Origin: Saccopteryx bilineata
Taxonomy: Eukaryota; Chordata; Mammalia; Chiroptera; Emballonuridae
Length of the DNA: 64,000 bases
Assembly (NCBI RefSeq): GCF_036850765.1
Contig: NC_089495.1
Coordinates: forward strand, 206,634,347 to 206,698,346
Direction of reading: 5' to 3'
Below, in pieces: positions 1 to 11,590 of this stretch. Under the pieces are notes generated by a model, which saw only the letters and a list, made by a program, of their open reading frames with translations, was not told where the DNA came from and made no database searches. Both the position numbers and the translations under genes were made by a program. Within the stretch, counting starts at the first letter, position 1. Each line of letters opens with the position of its first letter.

Positions 1-574
1 AAACCCCACAAAAATGCCAAGTAGGGACAGCTGGGGAACGAGGTATCAGCTTTAAGTTCCAAAATACAGCAAAATGAAGATGTCACTAATAGTCAGTGGA
101 AAGCTGGCTCATTCTTCCTCCTCACTACTCTTCCCCTGGGCCTCGTTTTCTGCCTCAGCACCTGCGCCGCCTCCTACCGGGTGGCAGGGATTGGCTTTTC
201 AGCACCACGGACAGAAGTCGGCTGGCAGGCGAAGAGGCAGAGGAAGCCAGAACTCCCGGGGCATCCAGGCAGCCGAGCAAATATTTACTGAGCGCATCCC
301 GGGGGCCAGGACACAGGCACCGTGGAGAAGACAGGGTGGCCTGTGGTCCGGCCCTTCCAATAACTTCATCTCTTCAAGCGATCGACCTTCCGACACGGAT
401 GCCCGCTGGGGCTGTGCCCCCAAGTCTCCTGCTACTTGGGAAGTGGGGGGGGGGACCCCCAGGGAAAACGTTTCCCTTCTTAACAATTGTCGAACTTCTG
501 CTCTAGTTCTCGTTTGTCATCTAGTTCTCACCGGACTGCTCCCCTAGACTGAACGAGGAGTGTCCTGTGCCTTG
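1..574. other. intergenic, nothing recognised
   Basis: I recognise no gene, RNA or repeat family here. Open frames overlap on both strands without conserved motifs or good splice or start context, as expected by chance in GC-rich DNA. Confidence 0.6.
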
Positions 575-649
575 TGCCGTTCCCAGTGCCCAGCACAGTG
601 CCTGGCGCATAGTAGAGCATCATTTTTAAAAATGTGTTTGTTGATTTTT
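575..649 (+). repeat. MIR/L2-type 3' tail
   Basis: The stretch 'cagcacagtgcctggcgcat' followed by a degraded 'aatgtgtttgttga' is the usual 3' end of old mammalian MIR/L2 copies. The SINE that follows may have inserted in it, because 'gaatggctgtgtggatgaa' resumes at about 816. Confidence 0.55.
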
Positions 650-660
650 AACAAGAGAAG

Positions 661-706
<46 letters not shown>

Positions 707-801
707 TTCCTGTGTGTGCCCTGATCAGGGATCGAACCAGCAGCCACCCCTGTGCTTCGAGGATGATGCTCTAACCAACCAAGCTGTCCTGCCAGGGCAG
801 A
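650..801 (-). repeat. VES-type bat tRNA SINE
   Basis: Read on the minus strand, it starts with a tRNA-like head ('gttggttagagcatc', B box 'ggttcgatccc'), then 'cagggcacacacaggaacag', then a (TC)n tail seen on the + strand as (GA)n at 670-702. This order is that of the Ves SINE family of bats. The B box is intact by eye, but nothing suggests a functional tRNA. Confidence 0.8.
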
Positions 802-849
802 TACACACTCGTTTTTGAATGGCTGTGTGGATGAAGGAATGCTCACATT

Positions 850-1000
850 TTACTTCTTTCTTTTTACCCTTGTTTTACGGTCAAGACACCACCTAAGGCT
901 CTGAGAACTTCCTTCTCGTGACAGCTGTTCGGTGGAAGAGCGTACTCGGATTCAAATCGGGACCTCCCAACTCCGTGCTGCGTCTCCTGCCCGCGCCATT
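850..1000 (-). repeat. MIR fragment
   Basis: The pattern 'ccttgttttacggtcaagacaccacc' through 'ttcaaatcgggacctcc' matches an antisense MIR core ('attttacagatgaggaaac ... gattcgaaccc') with heavy decay. Confidence 0.5.
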
Positions 1001-2184
1001 TGATGTCCTGGGCACTCCCGAGTCCTAGAAAGCGAAAGTGCCAGCCAGCCGCAAAGGCTGGTTCTAAACTTCACATGGACTTAGCAGATCATGACCCTGA
1101 CTAAGTCCTATCTTCCTCAGTGGCCTCAGTTTTCCCCATGTATAAAGTGAGAGAAGGAGGTGTGTGTGGCTAAGGTCTCCCTTCTCCCTGCATCTGGCTT
1201 GCAAGTGTTCCCCCCCACCCCACATACACCCCCCTCCCCTGTTCAGCCCCCCACCCCCCACCCCGCAGACTGGACTTGCATCTGCTGCAGTTGGGAAAGG
1301 GCACCAGCAGGGGGCGTGAAAATCACTTTAAAACATCCTCCCCCTTCACCCCCACCACCTCTGCAGGGCGTCAGGTGAGCATGTGGATATCCCAGCAGAC
1401 CTCGGATCCTTTGTCATTCTCCTGCTCTCAGCAGAGCGCGTGCATCAACAGCGCCGACTCTCCCCATTTTAGAGTGCGACAAATGAACTTCCACCCCTCC
1501 CGAGCGGTAGAGAGGCCGCCCCAGGACACACAGACGCAGCAGAATGAGGTTGGGGTGACTTATCGCCCAGGCACCCAGCGGATGAGTAACTTTGGACAAA
1601 GCCCCAAGCAAAGCTAACTGTTTAAACGGCTGCGGCAGCGGAAAAATCAGTTTGGTTGATTGATGCCCTGGGTTTCTAGTTAGTGGGTGGCTTCCAGCCA
1701 TGGCTCTGCCTTTAGCTGCCCAGAATTACTCCAATAAATGATGTGTTCATCCCTAACTCTGCCCAGGAGGCAAGAGAGGGAAGAAGGAGGGGGGGGGGGC
1801 TGATTCAGCTCTCTCCCATCCTGATTGGGATTTAATGGGGGCCTGTGGGTATCTGTGCTCTGGGGGCAGAGCGAGGGGAGGAGGGGCAGAGCCGTCAAGC
1901 TTGGCGGAAGTGTCTGGCTCCCGCCTGGAGGTGTGGAGGGGACGGGGGGAGGGGGGGGGCGCAATACAATCAGGAACGGACTGATTGCCGAGAGGATGTC
2001 TTTCAATTACTCGGAAAGAATGGGAATCAAATGTTTCATAAAGGCTGTTTCTCTAACTAAACCAGCCATTAACATCTCGACGGGCCAAGGAGGGGGTCTC
2101 GATGGAGATGGTATTGGGGGGAGGGGAGGCGCTGGGGGGCTTTCGTCAAAGAGCCGAGTTCAGCAGGCGGCACCTCGGATAATT
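1001..2184. other. intergenic, no gene
   Basis: It holds a short sense MIR scrap near 1085-1160 ('cctcagttttccccatgtat'), a C/A-rich low-complexity patch at 1200-1270 and G runs near 1790 and 1945-1960. No coding or RNA signal is supported. Confidence 0.6.
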
Positions 2185-2352
2185 GGCATAGAACGGGCTC
2201 AGCTCTTAGCCAGACCTGGGTTCAGATCTTGGCTCTGCCCTTGACCCCCTATGGGACCTGGGATCAAGTTGTTTGATTGTTTTTCTGAAACTCAGTTTTC
2301 CCATCTGTAAAATGGGACAGTAATAATAATAATAGTAATAAGAATAATAATA
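2185..2352 (+). repeat. MIR copy ending in (AAT)n
   Basis: The MIR order is present: 'cctgggttcagatcttggctctgcc', then 'cagttttcccatctgtaaaatggga'. A short (TAA)n microsatellite grows from the 'ataataata' of the MIR 3' part at 2320-2352. Confidence 0.8.
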
Positions 2353-4344
2353 CTTCCTCTTCCAGCCATCTATTTCTGCATAATAGCCATCCACATGAAT
2401 ACTTTGCGTCATAATGACACAACCGTTTTATGGTACTCCCCGATTCTTAGGTAAGGAATGCAGACAGGGGTAGGATGCATGGCTTGTCTCTGCTGCAGGA
2501 GGTCGGGGGCCTCGTGTGAGAACACCCGCATGGCTGGGGGTTGGAATAACCTGGGGGTTTCTTCATCCACACAGCCCCCGTCGAGGGTGAGCCCAGGACT
2601 GGAGTACTTACCTGCCCGTGCTCCCCTCTAGTTTCGAAACCTCGGGGTGGTGACTCGGGACTCGAGGAGCTAGCTTTCTAGTGCACGGGCTCACATTTCC
2701 GGACCCTGTGTGACCTAGACACGGAAGCCGCCTCGTGTGGCATTTCCTTTGTACTCTTACTGATCAAAGCCACCACAAAACCGCCCCGCTGAAGGGGAGG
2801 GGAACAGCCCTAACTCTGGGTGAGAGGGGTATAAAGCCTGGCACAGTGCACCCTCACAGCAGAGGACAGGGAAGCGTCAAGGGGACCTGCAGCATTTCCG
2901 CGTGAGCCCCTGGATATACGGGGAGTCAGGATCTCAAGAGTAAAAGCAGGTTTGGGCAGAGGAAGGTAATGAGCCCAGCTTTGGACACACTGGGCTTGAG
3001 ATGTCTCTGCACGTGCGTATTGAAACGTGGTGCTGGTCCCGGAATATCTACCCAGTCCTGGGATTCCCTAAGGACCCGGCTTTATTTAAGGAGCGATGAA
3101 GAGAGTTCCATTGCGGCCAAGGGCCTCCTTCAAACTCTAAGCCTGCCTTTATCTTCTGAGTTCCAAAAATCCAACCGGCTTCTTTGAGCCCAGGGGTCAG
3201 CTCAGGATACATGCCACCTCCTGGCATGTGTCTGCTTTGCGGCATAAAGAGAACACAGTGTGAGAAGTCAGAGACCAGGGCTGCTCATTAGACCGGGGAA
3301 GTAGTAAGTTCTTTCCCAGTTCTTGTATTTGAGTTACAGTCTCCAGAGGGATGTTCTGTAAGAGACTCGAGTGTGGGGTAAGTATCGAGCCAGATGACCT
3401 TTCAGGACCCTTGGGCCTCTGGTCTTTACTTATTATAATCTTATAGCTGCCACTTAAATTTTCTCCTCAGCAGATATGTATGGATAGATGGATAGTTGAA
3501 TGGATGGGTGGATGGATGGATGGATGGATGAATGAATGGAGAAGGCTTTCTCTAAAATCACCTGTCCCAGAGGATTCTCCACCTCATATTCCGCGTTTCC
3601 TGGCAAGGTGCCTTCTGCTGCAGCTTGGATCACCCCTCTTCCCTTTGCTGACAGCGACTGATTAGATTCTACCTGGGCCTACTCTCCTGGGAAAGCAGCC
3701 AAGAGACTCCATCCAGCTCTGACTTGGGTGAGCAGCCACCAGAGCTTGTGGGCTGAGGGAGAAATATCCTCTCCCCGGTAAGGAGGTGGGTCCGTGGCAA
3801 CCGTGCCGCAGAGAGCACCCTCGAAGTCGGTCTGTCTGGTACAAACAGGTTCGAGTTCAGCGGGACCCGAGCCCTGAATCACACTGCCGGCCTCCCGTCC
3901 AACCCCACCTCCGAGCCAGCCACCTCTGCGAGCGCTATTTTTTCTGTAGACACAAACATACATATTTATACAGAGAGAGTCGTGTGCCTGAGCACTCTGA
4001 TTTATTGTATCCTTGGCGAGAAAGACCTTGTCCCATGACTCTTCCTTTTGTGTTCAGTGAAAGCCTGCTCAAGGAAGTCGAGAAGGAAGCCACTGAGGGG
4101 CTGGTGGAAGTGTGCCCAGAGAGAGAGAGAGAGGAGAGGTCAATGATTCATTCAGCAAACGTTTCCTGACACCGACTCTGGGGTGAGTGCTTGGGAGGGC
4201 GTGGGAGTGGGAAGTGGGGGGGGAGGTGGAGGGCCTGGAGAGTAAAAAGGCATGCTTTCTGTCCCTGTGTCCCTCAGTCTGGTAAGGCTGTTGACTGACA
4301 GCAGGAAGGGTGGAGGTGGTTTAAGAATTTCGACTTTGAAATCG
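2353..4344. other. intergenic, no gene; (GGAT)n microsatellite
   Basis: No gene or recognised transposon. A degenerate (GGAT)n tract lies at 3481-3541. The 60-127-codon open frames here have no family resemblance. Confidence 0.6.
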
Positions 4345-4535
4345 AATCAATGGGTATTCAGATTCCGGTTTCACCAAGGACGTGCTACAGGACCTGGGCA
4401 AGGTGTTCGCGGTGCCTGAGCCCTGGTTCTCACCTCTGTGGGTATATATTATATATAATATAGTTGTAACGCCTTCCGGGGCTTGTGTGCGTCTGGAGTC
4501 AGATGGGGATGAAGCCTGGCGCAGAGTGAGCACGT
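4345..4535 (+). repeat. MIR copy
   Basis: Degraded MIR in the sense direction: 'attcagattccggtttcacc ... ctacaggacctgggcaaggtg ... ctggttctcacctctgtgggta'. It ends near 'gcctggcgcagagtgagcac'. A TA-rich palindromic patch sits at 4444-4462. Confidence 0.65.
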
Positions 4536-4570
4536 GGAGACCACACCACCACCACCACCGTCATCACGGC

Positions 4571-4757
4571 GAACACCTTCGCAGCTTGGGGGGCCGCCGG
4601 AGGCGGGCGGGAGGCGCCCCGCACACTGTCTGGCCAATGTCAGCATCTCTTGTTTTCTCTTCTCCGTCTCAGGAGCGAAATGTTTCCTCTCCCTGCCCGT
4701 GCAGCGGCACACACCCTGCCTTCGGTGCGTTAAACCATGCCACGGCTCACCGGAGTA
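4571..4757 (+). repeat. duplicated segment, copy A
   Basis: About 187 bp that recur at 7491-7677. Shared blocks include 'cgcacactgtctggccaa', 'tcttgttttctct', 'tctccctgcccgtgca' and 'ggctcaccggagta'. It may be a local duplication or two copies of an interspersed repeat I cannot name. The matching open frames in both copies (…PHTVWP…, …SPCPC…) follow from the DNA similarity and are not evidence of coding. Confidence 0.7.
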
Positions 4758-4779
4758 GTATCTGCTGGGTTCAAAAGGC

Positions 4780-4965
4780 GCTTAGAAGTATTAACTCACT
4801 TAATCCTCGCAGTGACCCTGGGAGGAAGATGCTGTTTTCTCCTCCCCCGTCGCCAATGTTAAGGTGGAAACAGAGGTGTCCTGAAGAGGTGAAGCGACTT
4901 GCCCGAGCTCACACTCTTACTCACTTGCAGAGCCAGGCCTTGAACTCAGAATATAAGTCACACAT
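4780..4965 (-). repeat. MIR copy
   Basis: Antisense MIR: 'ttaactcacttaatcctcgcagtgaccctggg', 'gaggtgaagcgacttgcccgagctcaca', 'agagccaggccttgaactcag'. Confidence 0.8.
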
Positions 4966-6110
4966 CCACCCTATGATTTCTTCAGAGGGCCCTCCGGGAC
5001 CCTTTCCTTCACCGGGGTGATCCCCGTGGCCAGCCTTGACAACCAGGAAAAGTGGCTGCGTTGATCATTCGTTATAGTTAAGGGCCAGGTATTTTTTTTT
5101 CCCGTAGGAGAAGCAGCGTCGTGTTGTGTTCGCGGTTCAGAGCCCATCCCCTTCCCTCACCCCGTGTCAGAGAAAGAGATTCATAACAATATCAGGTCAT
5201 CGGAAGAACAATCGACTTTGAGAGGCATTGCCCAAGAGAAGGCTTTCACTCATACCAGGTCCTGCTGTCCCTCCCCTGCTGTACAATTTTTGAGCAAGCC
5301 AGTTCCCCTTCCCGTGGTCTTCCAGCAAGTGTCGGGTCACTGAGGTCACTCCAGAGACAACGAGAGGGGACACAGACCCCGTCTTTCGCTGGCAGAGGGG
5401 CCACAGAATTTGTGAACATGTTTTGAAACGCCCAACATGTCCTGACACACAAAACAAAGAAGACAATAAAGAACAGCCTGTCTGGCTCACCCAGAGAACA
5501 AACACTACAATCGACATCTCGGTGTCTACATGTATGGATATTTCTGTTATTGATATTTACCCAAAACGGGTTCATTGCCGCCGGGACACTGAGGTAAGTG
5601 ATAAGAGAAACGCAGTGACGTGTAGGGCTGAGAATCCCAGGGGGGTCTGACTTGGGAGCAGGTGGACCCAGGGGCTCGAGGTCCGCCATCGGGATCTGTT
5701 TGGCTACGTACACCACCAGCTGGTTCTACTTTCCCTGGTTCGGTTTCGTCTCAGGCAAGCGCTTCCGTGGGAGGGCAAGAAAAGGGACTCTTCAGCTCTT
5801 GTCACGCCTGGTCCCCAGTTTTTATGCCTGTAGAGAGCGTTGCTCCTCTCCTGAGGGACTTGTCACCACCCTGAGGGTGGCCCTCGTTGGTCCAGCTGGA
5901 GTCCTGAGCTCCCCGGGGGGGGGGTGTCACGTAGCATCCTGGTTTGCCCAAGAACACCCTGGAGAGAGTCAGCAGCTCGCGTCCACGACGGAGGTCACGC
6001 ACAGGGGCGGCTTGGTTCTCTGCTGGTTTTCCTCACTCCCCCGATATCCCTGCCAATGCAGAGCCTTCCAGCATCGTTTAGAATGACGGCTCTGCAGCCC
6101 CGTGAACGGA
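4966..6110. other. intergenic, nothing recognised
   Basis: No gene or repeat family recognised. The 144-156-codon open frames on both strands overlap each other and show no domain. Confidence 0.55.
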
Positions 6111-6124
6111 TGCCCCATTACTTA

Positions 6125-6420
6125 TTTAATTAAGTCCCCGCTTGTTAGAATAGTCAGCTGTTTCCAATTTTTTTTTTTCACCACGATCATCAGCACAGTA
6201 TGCCTGCCCGCTGAGCCTGTGCAAACATCTACTGTATATTATTCCTAGACGTGGAATTGCTAAGCCGAAGGACACGTGTGCTTTTTCGTGTCTTTCTTGC
6301 CAAATGGTCTTCAGCAAAAGTTGTAAGAACTTACGCTTCCCCCCTATGCGATTTCAGACAGCTGATATTTTCCTGCCACGCCCCTCCCCCCGCCCATCCC
6401 CGTACCAAGTCCTACCCCTT
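6125..6420 (-). mobile_element. old L1 (L1M-type) fragment
   Basis: Antisense L1 3' sequence is recognisable by 'attcctagacgtggaattgctaagccgaagg' and then 'ttgccaaatggtcttcagcaaaagttgta'. This is the common L1M layout (autonomous non-LTR retrotransposon ORF2 3' end/3' UTR). It is too decayed to encode anything. Confidence 0.7.
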
Positions 6421-6755
6421 GAAAAACAAAAATCTTTTTCAAACAGGCAGAATGCTATTTTGTGCGTTTAATTTGCATATATAAATATTTTTTTATTGCT
6501 AGGGAGACGCCATCAATTTCCACTTCTTCTGTACAAAATGCATTTCCTGGCACAGCAGCAGCCAAACGCCTATAAGAGCAGCTGGCTCAGGCCCACAGCC
6601 GCCCCGCCCCAGCCCGAGAGGCAGGGGAAAGTCACGGGAGCATAATTGCAATGATCATTTTTTTTTTTTATTTGGAAAATTAAATATAATGGGGTGACAT
6701 GGGTCAATAAGAGTACATTGGGTTTCTGTGATGACCACTGAAACTACAGTAGCCA

Positions 6756-7185
6756 TGGCCCTGGCCAGTTGGCTCAGTGGTAGAGCGTCGGCCTGGCGTG
6801 CAGGAGTCCCGGGTTCGATTCCCCACCAGGGCACACAGGAGAAGCGCCCATCTGCTTCTCCATCCCTCCCTCTCTCCTTTCTCTCTGTCTCTCTCTTCCC
6901 CTCCTGCAGCCAAGGCTCCATGGGAGCAAAGTTGGCCCAGGCTCTGAGGATGGCTCCATGGCCTCTGCCTCAGGCGCTATAGTGGCTCGGATTGCAACGG
7001 AACAACGCCCCAGCCGGGCAGAGCATCGCCCCCTGGTGGGCATGCCGGGTGGATCCCAGTCGGGCGCATGCGCGAGTCTGTCCATCTACCTCCCCCCTCC
7101 CCGCTTCTCACTTTGGAAGAATACAAAAAAAAAAAAATTGTTCACATCCTTAAAAAAAAAAGAAAGAAAGAAAAGAAAAGAAACA
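6756..7185 (+). repeat. Rhinolophoid-type long tRNA SINE
   Basis: The tRNA-like head (A box 'tggctcagtggtagagcg', B box 'gggttcgattccc') is followed by 'gagaagcgcccatctgcttctcc', a CT-rich stretch, 'ggagcaaagttggcccaggc', 'catgccgggtggatccc' and an A-rich tail that has become an (AAAG)n-like tract. A 10-bp target-site duplication, 'acagtagcca', flanks it at 6746-6755 and 7186-7195. This makes it a relatively recent L1-mobilised insertion. Confidence 0.9.
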
Positions 7186-7490
7186 ACAGTAGCCACTGTT
7201 CTAGAGCCTTTGCTATAATCAAGGGTCACGCCCGAGACTCTCTGATGTTCACCATGGTGTTTCCCTTCCTCAGACGCGTCACGTGACAGCCAGCCGGGTC
7301 GGTAGCCTCCCCTCTCCTGCAGATCTGGGGCTCTGCTCAGACCCCAGTTTCACGGCTACAAAGTCCTCCCTTGAGATTCCCGCGAAGGGGCTTTCTGCAC
7401 TCTGCCCTCTGAGGGGTGGCTCTGTCTGACCCCCGATCCACTCAGCCTCTTCCCCTCTTTGTCCGAGAACACGTCTCACACGGAAGCATT

Positions 7491-7677
7491 CGAACTTGAC
7501 GGAAGACTTGGGGGCCGCAGGAGGCAGGCGGGAGGCTCCCCGCACACTGTCTGGCCAACGTCACTGTCTCTTGTTTTCTCTCTCCGTCTCAGGAACAGAA
7601 TGCCTTCCTCTCCCTGCCCGTGCAGGGCACAGAGCCTGCCTTCGGTGTGCTAAACCATGCCATGGCTCACCGGAGTA
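7491..7677 (+). repeat. duplicated segment, copy B
   Basis: Second copy of the ~187-bp segment at 4571-4757, in the same orientation and 2.9 kb away. As in copy A, a minus-strand MIR lies shortly downstream, which favours a local duplication. The flanks beyond that are not clearly alike. Confidence 0.7.
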
Positions 7678-7734
7678 TTTATTTCCATACAAATAACGGG
7701 GCACGGGGCGGGGAGAAAGTAAGATGTAATACGT

Positions 7735-7870
7735 TCTTTCAGGCTTTTCACATCTGTAAGGGCAGGGGCTTCATGGGCTGCCCCGTTTTATACATTAGAA
7801 AACCTAAGGTGAAAGAAATGAAATCGTCTCTCCGAGGTCCCACACTGGCACAGCCTGAGAGACCGTCAGG
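7735..7870 (-). repeat. MIR copy
   Basis: Antisense MIR core: 'gttttatacattagaaaacctaaggtgaaagaaatgaaat' and 'ggtcccacac'. Confidence 0.6.
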
Positions 7871-8721
7871 GACCCTGCCCTGGCCACGAGAACTAGCTGC
7901 TTGGCCCTGAGCTTGGAACACATCTTCCTGCCCCCACGCCCTCCTCTCACTGACCGCATCACGTTTTCCTATGACCTCCGTCCCTGCTGGCCCGGTAGAC
8001 CAGACCCCCACCCTCCAGCCTGCAAAACAGAGCTCCGCCTGGAGAAGCTCGGAGAGGGGGGGTCACAGACCCGTGCCCATGGCAGCGTGCCAGTTAAGAC
8101 GGTGGTGACCTTGAGACCTCTCCCGCCAGCACCCTCAGCCCTCAACCCTGAGAACAGAGAGGTCTGGGGCGGCTTTGGAGCAGGGGCACGACCTCCCCAG
8201 GCCTGGGAGAGATCAGCCTGTCCCCAGACTGACGCCCGACTCATTCACCCGCTGCCTTCCCGTTGTTTCCTCTGCTCAAGCGGTTCCCGGGGCAGAGCTA
8301 GAACCTTCTCTCTCCTCTGCCTCCTGGTGTGCCTGCTCTTGGGGGGCGGGGGCTGGGGGAACTTTCTGAAAAGCAATTATGCTTATTACTGGTTCGGATT
8401 TCAGAAAGCTTGTCTGTTTGCCGAGCGCACCCATTTCCAGCCCTTCCCGTCACTCATCCCTCCTGACAACCAGCCCCATTCTGCAGGTGGGAAGCTGTGC
8501 AGGAGGAGAGAAGTGCAGACAGGGTGTAGCAAAACCACACACACACGGATTAGTGGTGTCCACGGAGTTCCCAGTACCTGACCCTGGATGACCTGGTTAT
8601 GTGAGCCAGTAATTCCCTCCTTTATTTAAACCACTATGAGGTGGTTCTCTTTTGTTTGCAGTCAGAAGCCTTCTGACTATGTTAATTCGTGTACGTGTGA
8701 CTTTAAAAAAATACATTTTTA
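7871..8721. other. intergenic, nothing recognised
   Basis: A 226-codon open frame crosses 7901-8581, but it is low-complexity Pro/Arg-rich with no domain. A possible minus MIR scrap sits near 8470-8530. No gene is supported. Confidence 0.55.
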
Positions 8722-9030
8722 GTATATGTGTGTGCACATGTGTGTATAGCACACACACATGCGCGCTCACACACATATACACACACATATATACACACAC
8801 ATATATATACACACACATCTATACACACACACATATATATATACACACACATATATACACACACATATATATATACACACACATATATATACACACACAT
8901 CTATACACACACACATATATATATACACATATATACACACACATATATATATACACACACACATATATATATACACACACACATATATATATATACACAC
9001 ACATATATACACACATATATATGTATGCTA
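8722..9030. repeat. (CA)n/(TA)n compound microsatellite
   Basis: About 300 bp of alternating 'cacacacatatatata' blocks. The many Tyr/Ile/His/Thr read-through frames on both strands come from this tract and are not genes. Confidence 0.95.
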
Positions 9031-10300
9031 AAACAAACCATATGTTATTATCCAATGTGTTATCTAAAGGGAAATACAATTTGTTTCCCTTTAGATAAAT
9101 AAATGACACAGTGTTTGTATCTATGTTAAGAAAGATGAATAACATGTTTATTGCCAAAGCTTCATATTTTGCCTCAAATCTGTGAGGGCACACACCTGAT
9201 TTGATTTGATATAAAATGATATAATGCATCTTTCTTAAAAAAAAAAAAAACGCTTTAACTACAATTTTACTTAAGTCCCCTCCTTTAATTTTTGGGTAAA
9301 TTACTATACATTTTAGTGATTTTTTTCTCTCTGTTTCAAAACTAGAGATTTTTGTGAATTCCGGTCACACAAAACTGGAACAATTTTAGATGTGTGAAGA
9401 TATTACTGATTTCTCATTTCCAGGCAAGAGAATAAACCCACTCATGGAAACCAGCTCGTGAAATGGTTCATATGTAAGATGTCATCTGGATGAACGTTTA
9501 GTTTAGTTTACAAAATAAAGGCTCATTTAAAACACGAGAACCAGAACATACTATATAAGATATGGATTTGGGGTTAACAGTAACCGCTGGAGCACACAGG
9601 CTGACCTCTGCACCCTCCCGAATTCCCACTGCGAGGAAAGTAAGGAGAGAAGAGAAGGGACCCACAGAGCAAGGGCAACGAGCTGCGAACCTCTGAACTG
9701 TGTCCCCGATGGACAGATAGTGACGGCCTCAGCCGACCGAGAAATCTAAACCCACGCAAGGCCGGGGCCGTGGAGAAGCAGAAGAGTCGTCTAACCGAGA
9801 CTGTGAACGCCCCCCACCCCCAGCAAAGGCTCAGGAATTGGAGTTGCCATGTGCCTCTTCAAACAGGCTACCCCCAGAGCAGGAAATGGCAGATTTGTTA
9901 AAAGTCTATAAAAGAAGTTATATTATAATAGCTTCTGAGAGAGGGCTCCCCCCTCCCCCTCCCCCCAGGCATAATATTAGAAAGTGTCTTTCTGGGATGA
10001 AAGAGACTCTGGCGTTGGGGTTTCCATCTGGAAAGCAGGAAGGGCTGACAGTGAGAGGCACAGTCTGAATGAAGGCTAACGCCTCCTTCTCTCTGCGCTG
10101 GGTCAGGCTTGTCCCGCAGTGGGCAGGCGCCCGGAAGGTTCCACCCTGGAAACGTGAGCAGCCCAGGAGCCCAGGTTCATCAGAACTCACGGCTGGGGCT
10201 GCCTCGGGACCAGCCACCGGCGCCATTCTCCCACGCAGGTGTTTACGGGGTGCAATCACTTACAAAGGAGGGAAGGTTGGGGGTACCCACACTGCCCCTC
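9031..10300. other. intergenic, AT-rich then GC-rich, no gene
   Basis: 9031-9560 is AT-rich and may be very old transposon DNA, but I cannot name the family. A direct near-repeat 'aaagggaaata ... tttcccttta' forms a short inverted pair around 9066-9098. 9560-10300 shows nothing recognisable. Confidence 0.5.
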
Positions 10301-10313
10301 CACTTGCTCTTTA

Positions 10314-10669
10314 TTTTTATTTATTTATTTTTCATTTTTCCGAAGCTGGAAATGGGGAGGCAGTCAGACAGACTCCCACATGCGCCCGACCAGGATCCAC
10401 CCGGCATGCCCACCAGGGGGTGATGCTCCGCCCATCCGGGGCCATTCCAGCGCCTGAGGCAGAGGCCACAGAGCCATCCCCAGCACCCGGGCCATCTTTG
10501 CTCCAATGGAGCCTTGGCTGCGGGAGGGGAAGAGAGAGACAGAGAGGAAGGAGAGGGGGAGGGATGGAGAAGCAGATGGGCGCTTTTCCTGTGTGCCCTG
10601 GCCAGGAATCGAACCCAGGACTCCTGCACGCCAGGCCGACACTCTACCGCTGAGCCAACCAGCCAGGGC
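10314..10669 (-). repeat. Rhinolophoid-type long tRNA SINE
   Basis: Full-length and in reverse orientation. The tRNA-like head with its B box is at the right end ('gccagggcc' last) and the A/T-rich tail at the left (10314-10330). The target-site duplication 'ccacttgctcttta' flanks it at 10300-10313 and 10670-10683. Confidence 0.92.
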
Positions 10670-11064
10670 CCACTTGCTCTTTAGATGTAACTGCACTGTG
10701 GACACATCCCGTGTCTGTACACACACGTCTGTACGTGCAGTCGACGTGGATGGAGGGAGAACAGGATCGTCATCACACCGTTTCACCCCGTGGGTTACTC
10801 CTGCACAGAGAGACCAGGGTTCCTTTCCAATGAGAAATCCAGTGAACACAGCTCTAAGCCAAGGGTCCCATTTGGCATCACCACCGGAGAGGGACAGACT
10901 GACACCACACGGCTGCTTCTGTGGTCCTGTGGTCCGCCGACACGGACACAAAATTACCTCTAAGACCTTCCCACCAAATAGGTACATCCTTGCCTCTCAC
11001 CGGGAGGAAACAGACACCTTTGGAAGGTGACCCCCCCCCCCAAATGTCAATGTTTATGGGAGGG

Positions 11065-11290
11065 AAAAGAAGATCAAGTTGGGAACTATTCTAAACGGAA
11101 GGAACTAAAGAGCTATGACCACTCAATGTAGCGGGACCCTGGAAGGGAAAGACGCTAGCTAAAATGGACATTTGGGGGGACCACCGGAGAAATCCGAATA
11201 TAGAACATATCTGTGAATACAGAATGCATAGGCGACACATCAGTGTTGAATTCACCGGGCGCGGCACAAATATGGCGAAATGTCAGCGAC
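11065..11290 (+). mobile_element. old L1 (L1ME-type) 3' UTR fragment
   Basis: 'gaactattctaaacggaaggaactaaagagctatgacca' and 'aatggacatttggggggacc ... gaaatccgaatatagaac' match the 3' UTR pattern of L1ME copies ('ggacattattgggacaatt ... gaaatttgaatatgga'). The same family piece recurs at 51480. Confidence 0.6.
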
Positions 11291-11364
11291 TGGCGAGGTG
11301 CGTCAGGGCCGGAATGGGTGCTCGCTGTTCTATTCCTGCCAACCTTCGGGTAGGCTTGACAGCG

Positions 11365-11590
11365 TTCAGAATGAGCAGCCGGGGGGTGAAGGGCGTCACC
11401 AGCCCCTGGAGTCTGATCCGCACAATGCCTTGGGGAAGGTGACTCAGCTTCTGCGTGCGCCTTCTCCGTCAAAGGGTGATATTAATGGAACTCAGCGCGT
11501 GAACCTGTTGCATTAAGTGAGCCGGAGCCGGAGAGGTGTGTCGCAGAGCCCTGACACGGTAAATGCTAACTGTCATTATCATCTGCCTCG
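11365..11590 (+). repeat. MIR copy
   Basis: Sense MIR, diverged: 'cttggggaaggtgactcagcttctgcgtgc', 'tccgtcaaagggtgatatta', 'gccctgacacggtaaatgctaactgtcatta'. Confidence 0.65.

Noticed and set aside
8652..9229. Tyr/Ile/His/Thr-rich frames of 80-148 codons
   Set aside because: They come from the CA/TA microsatellite on both strands.
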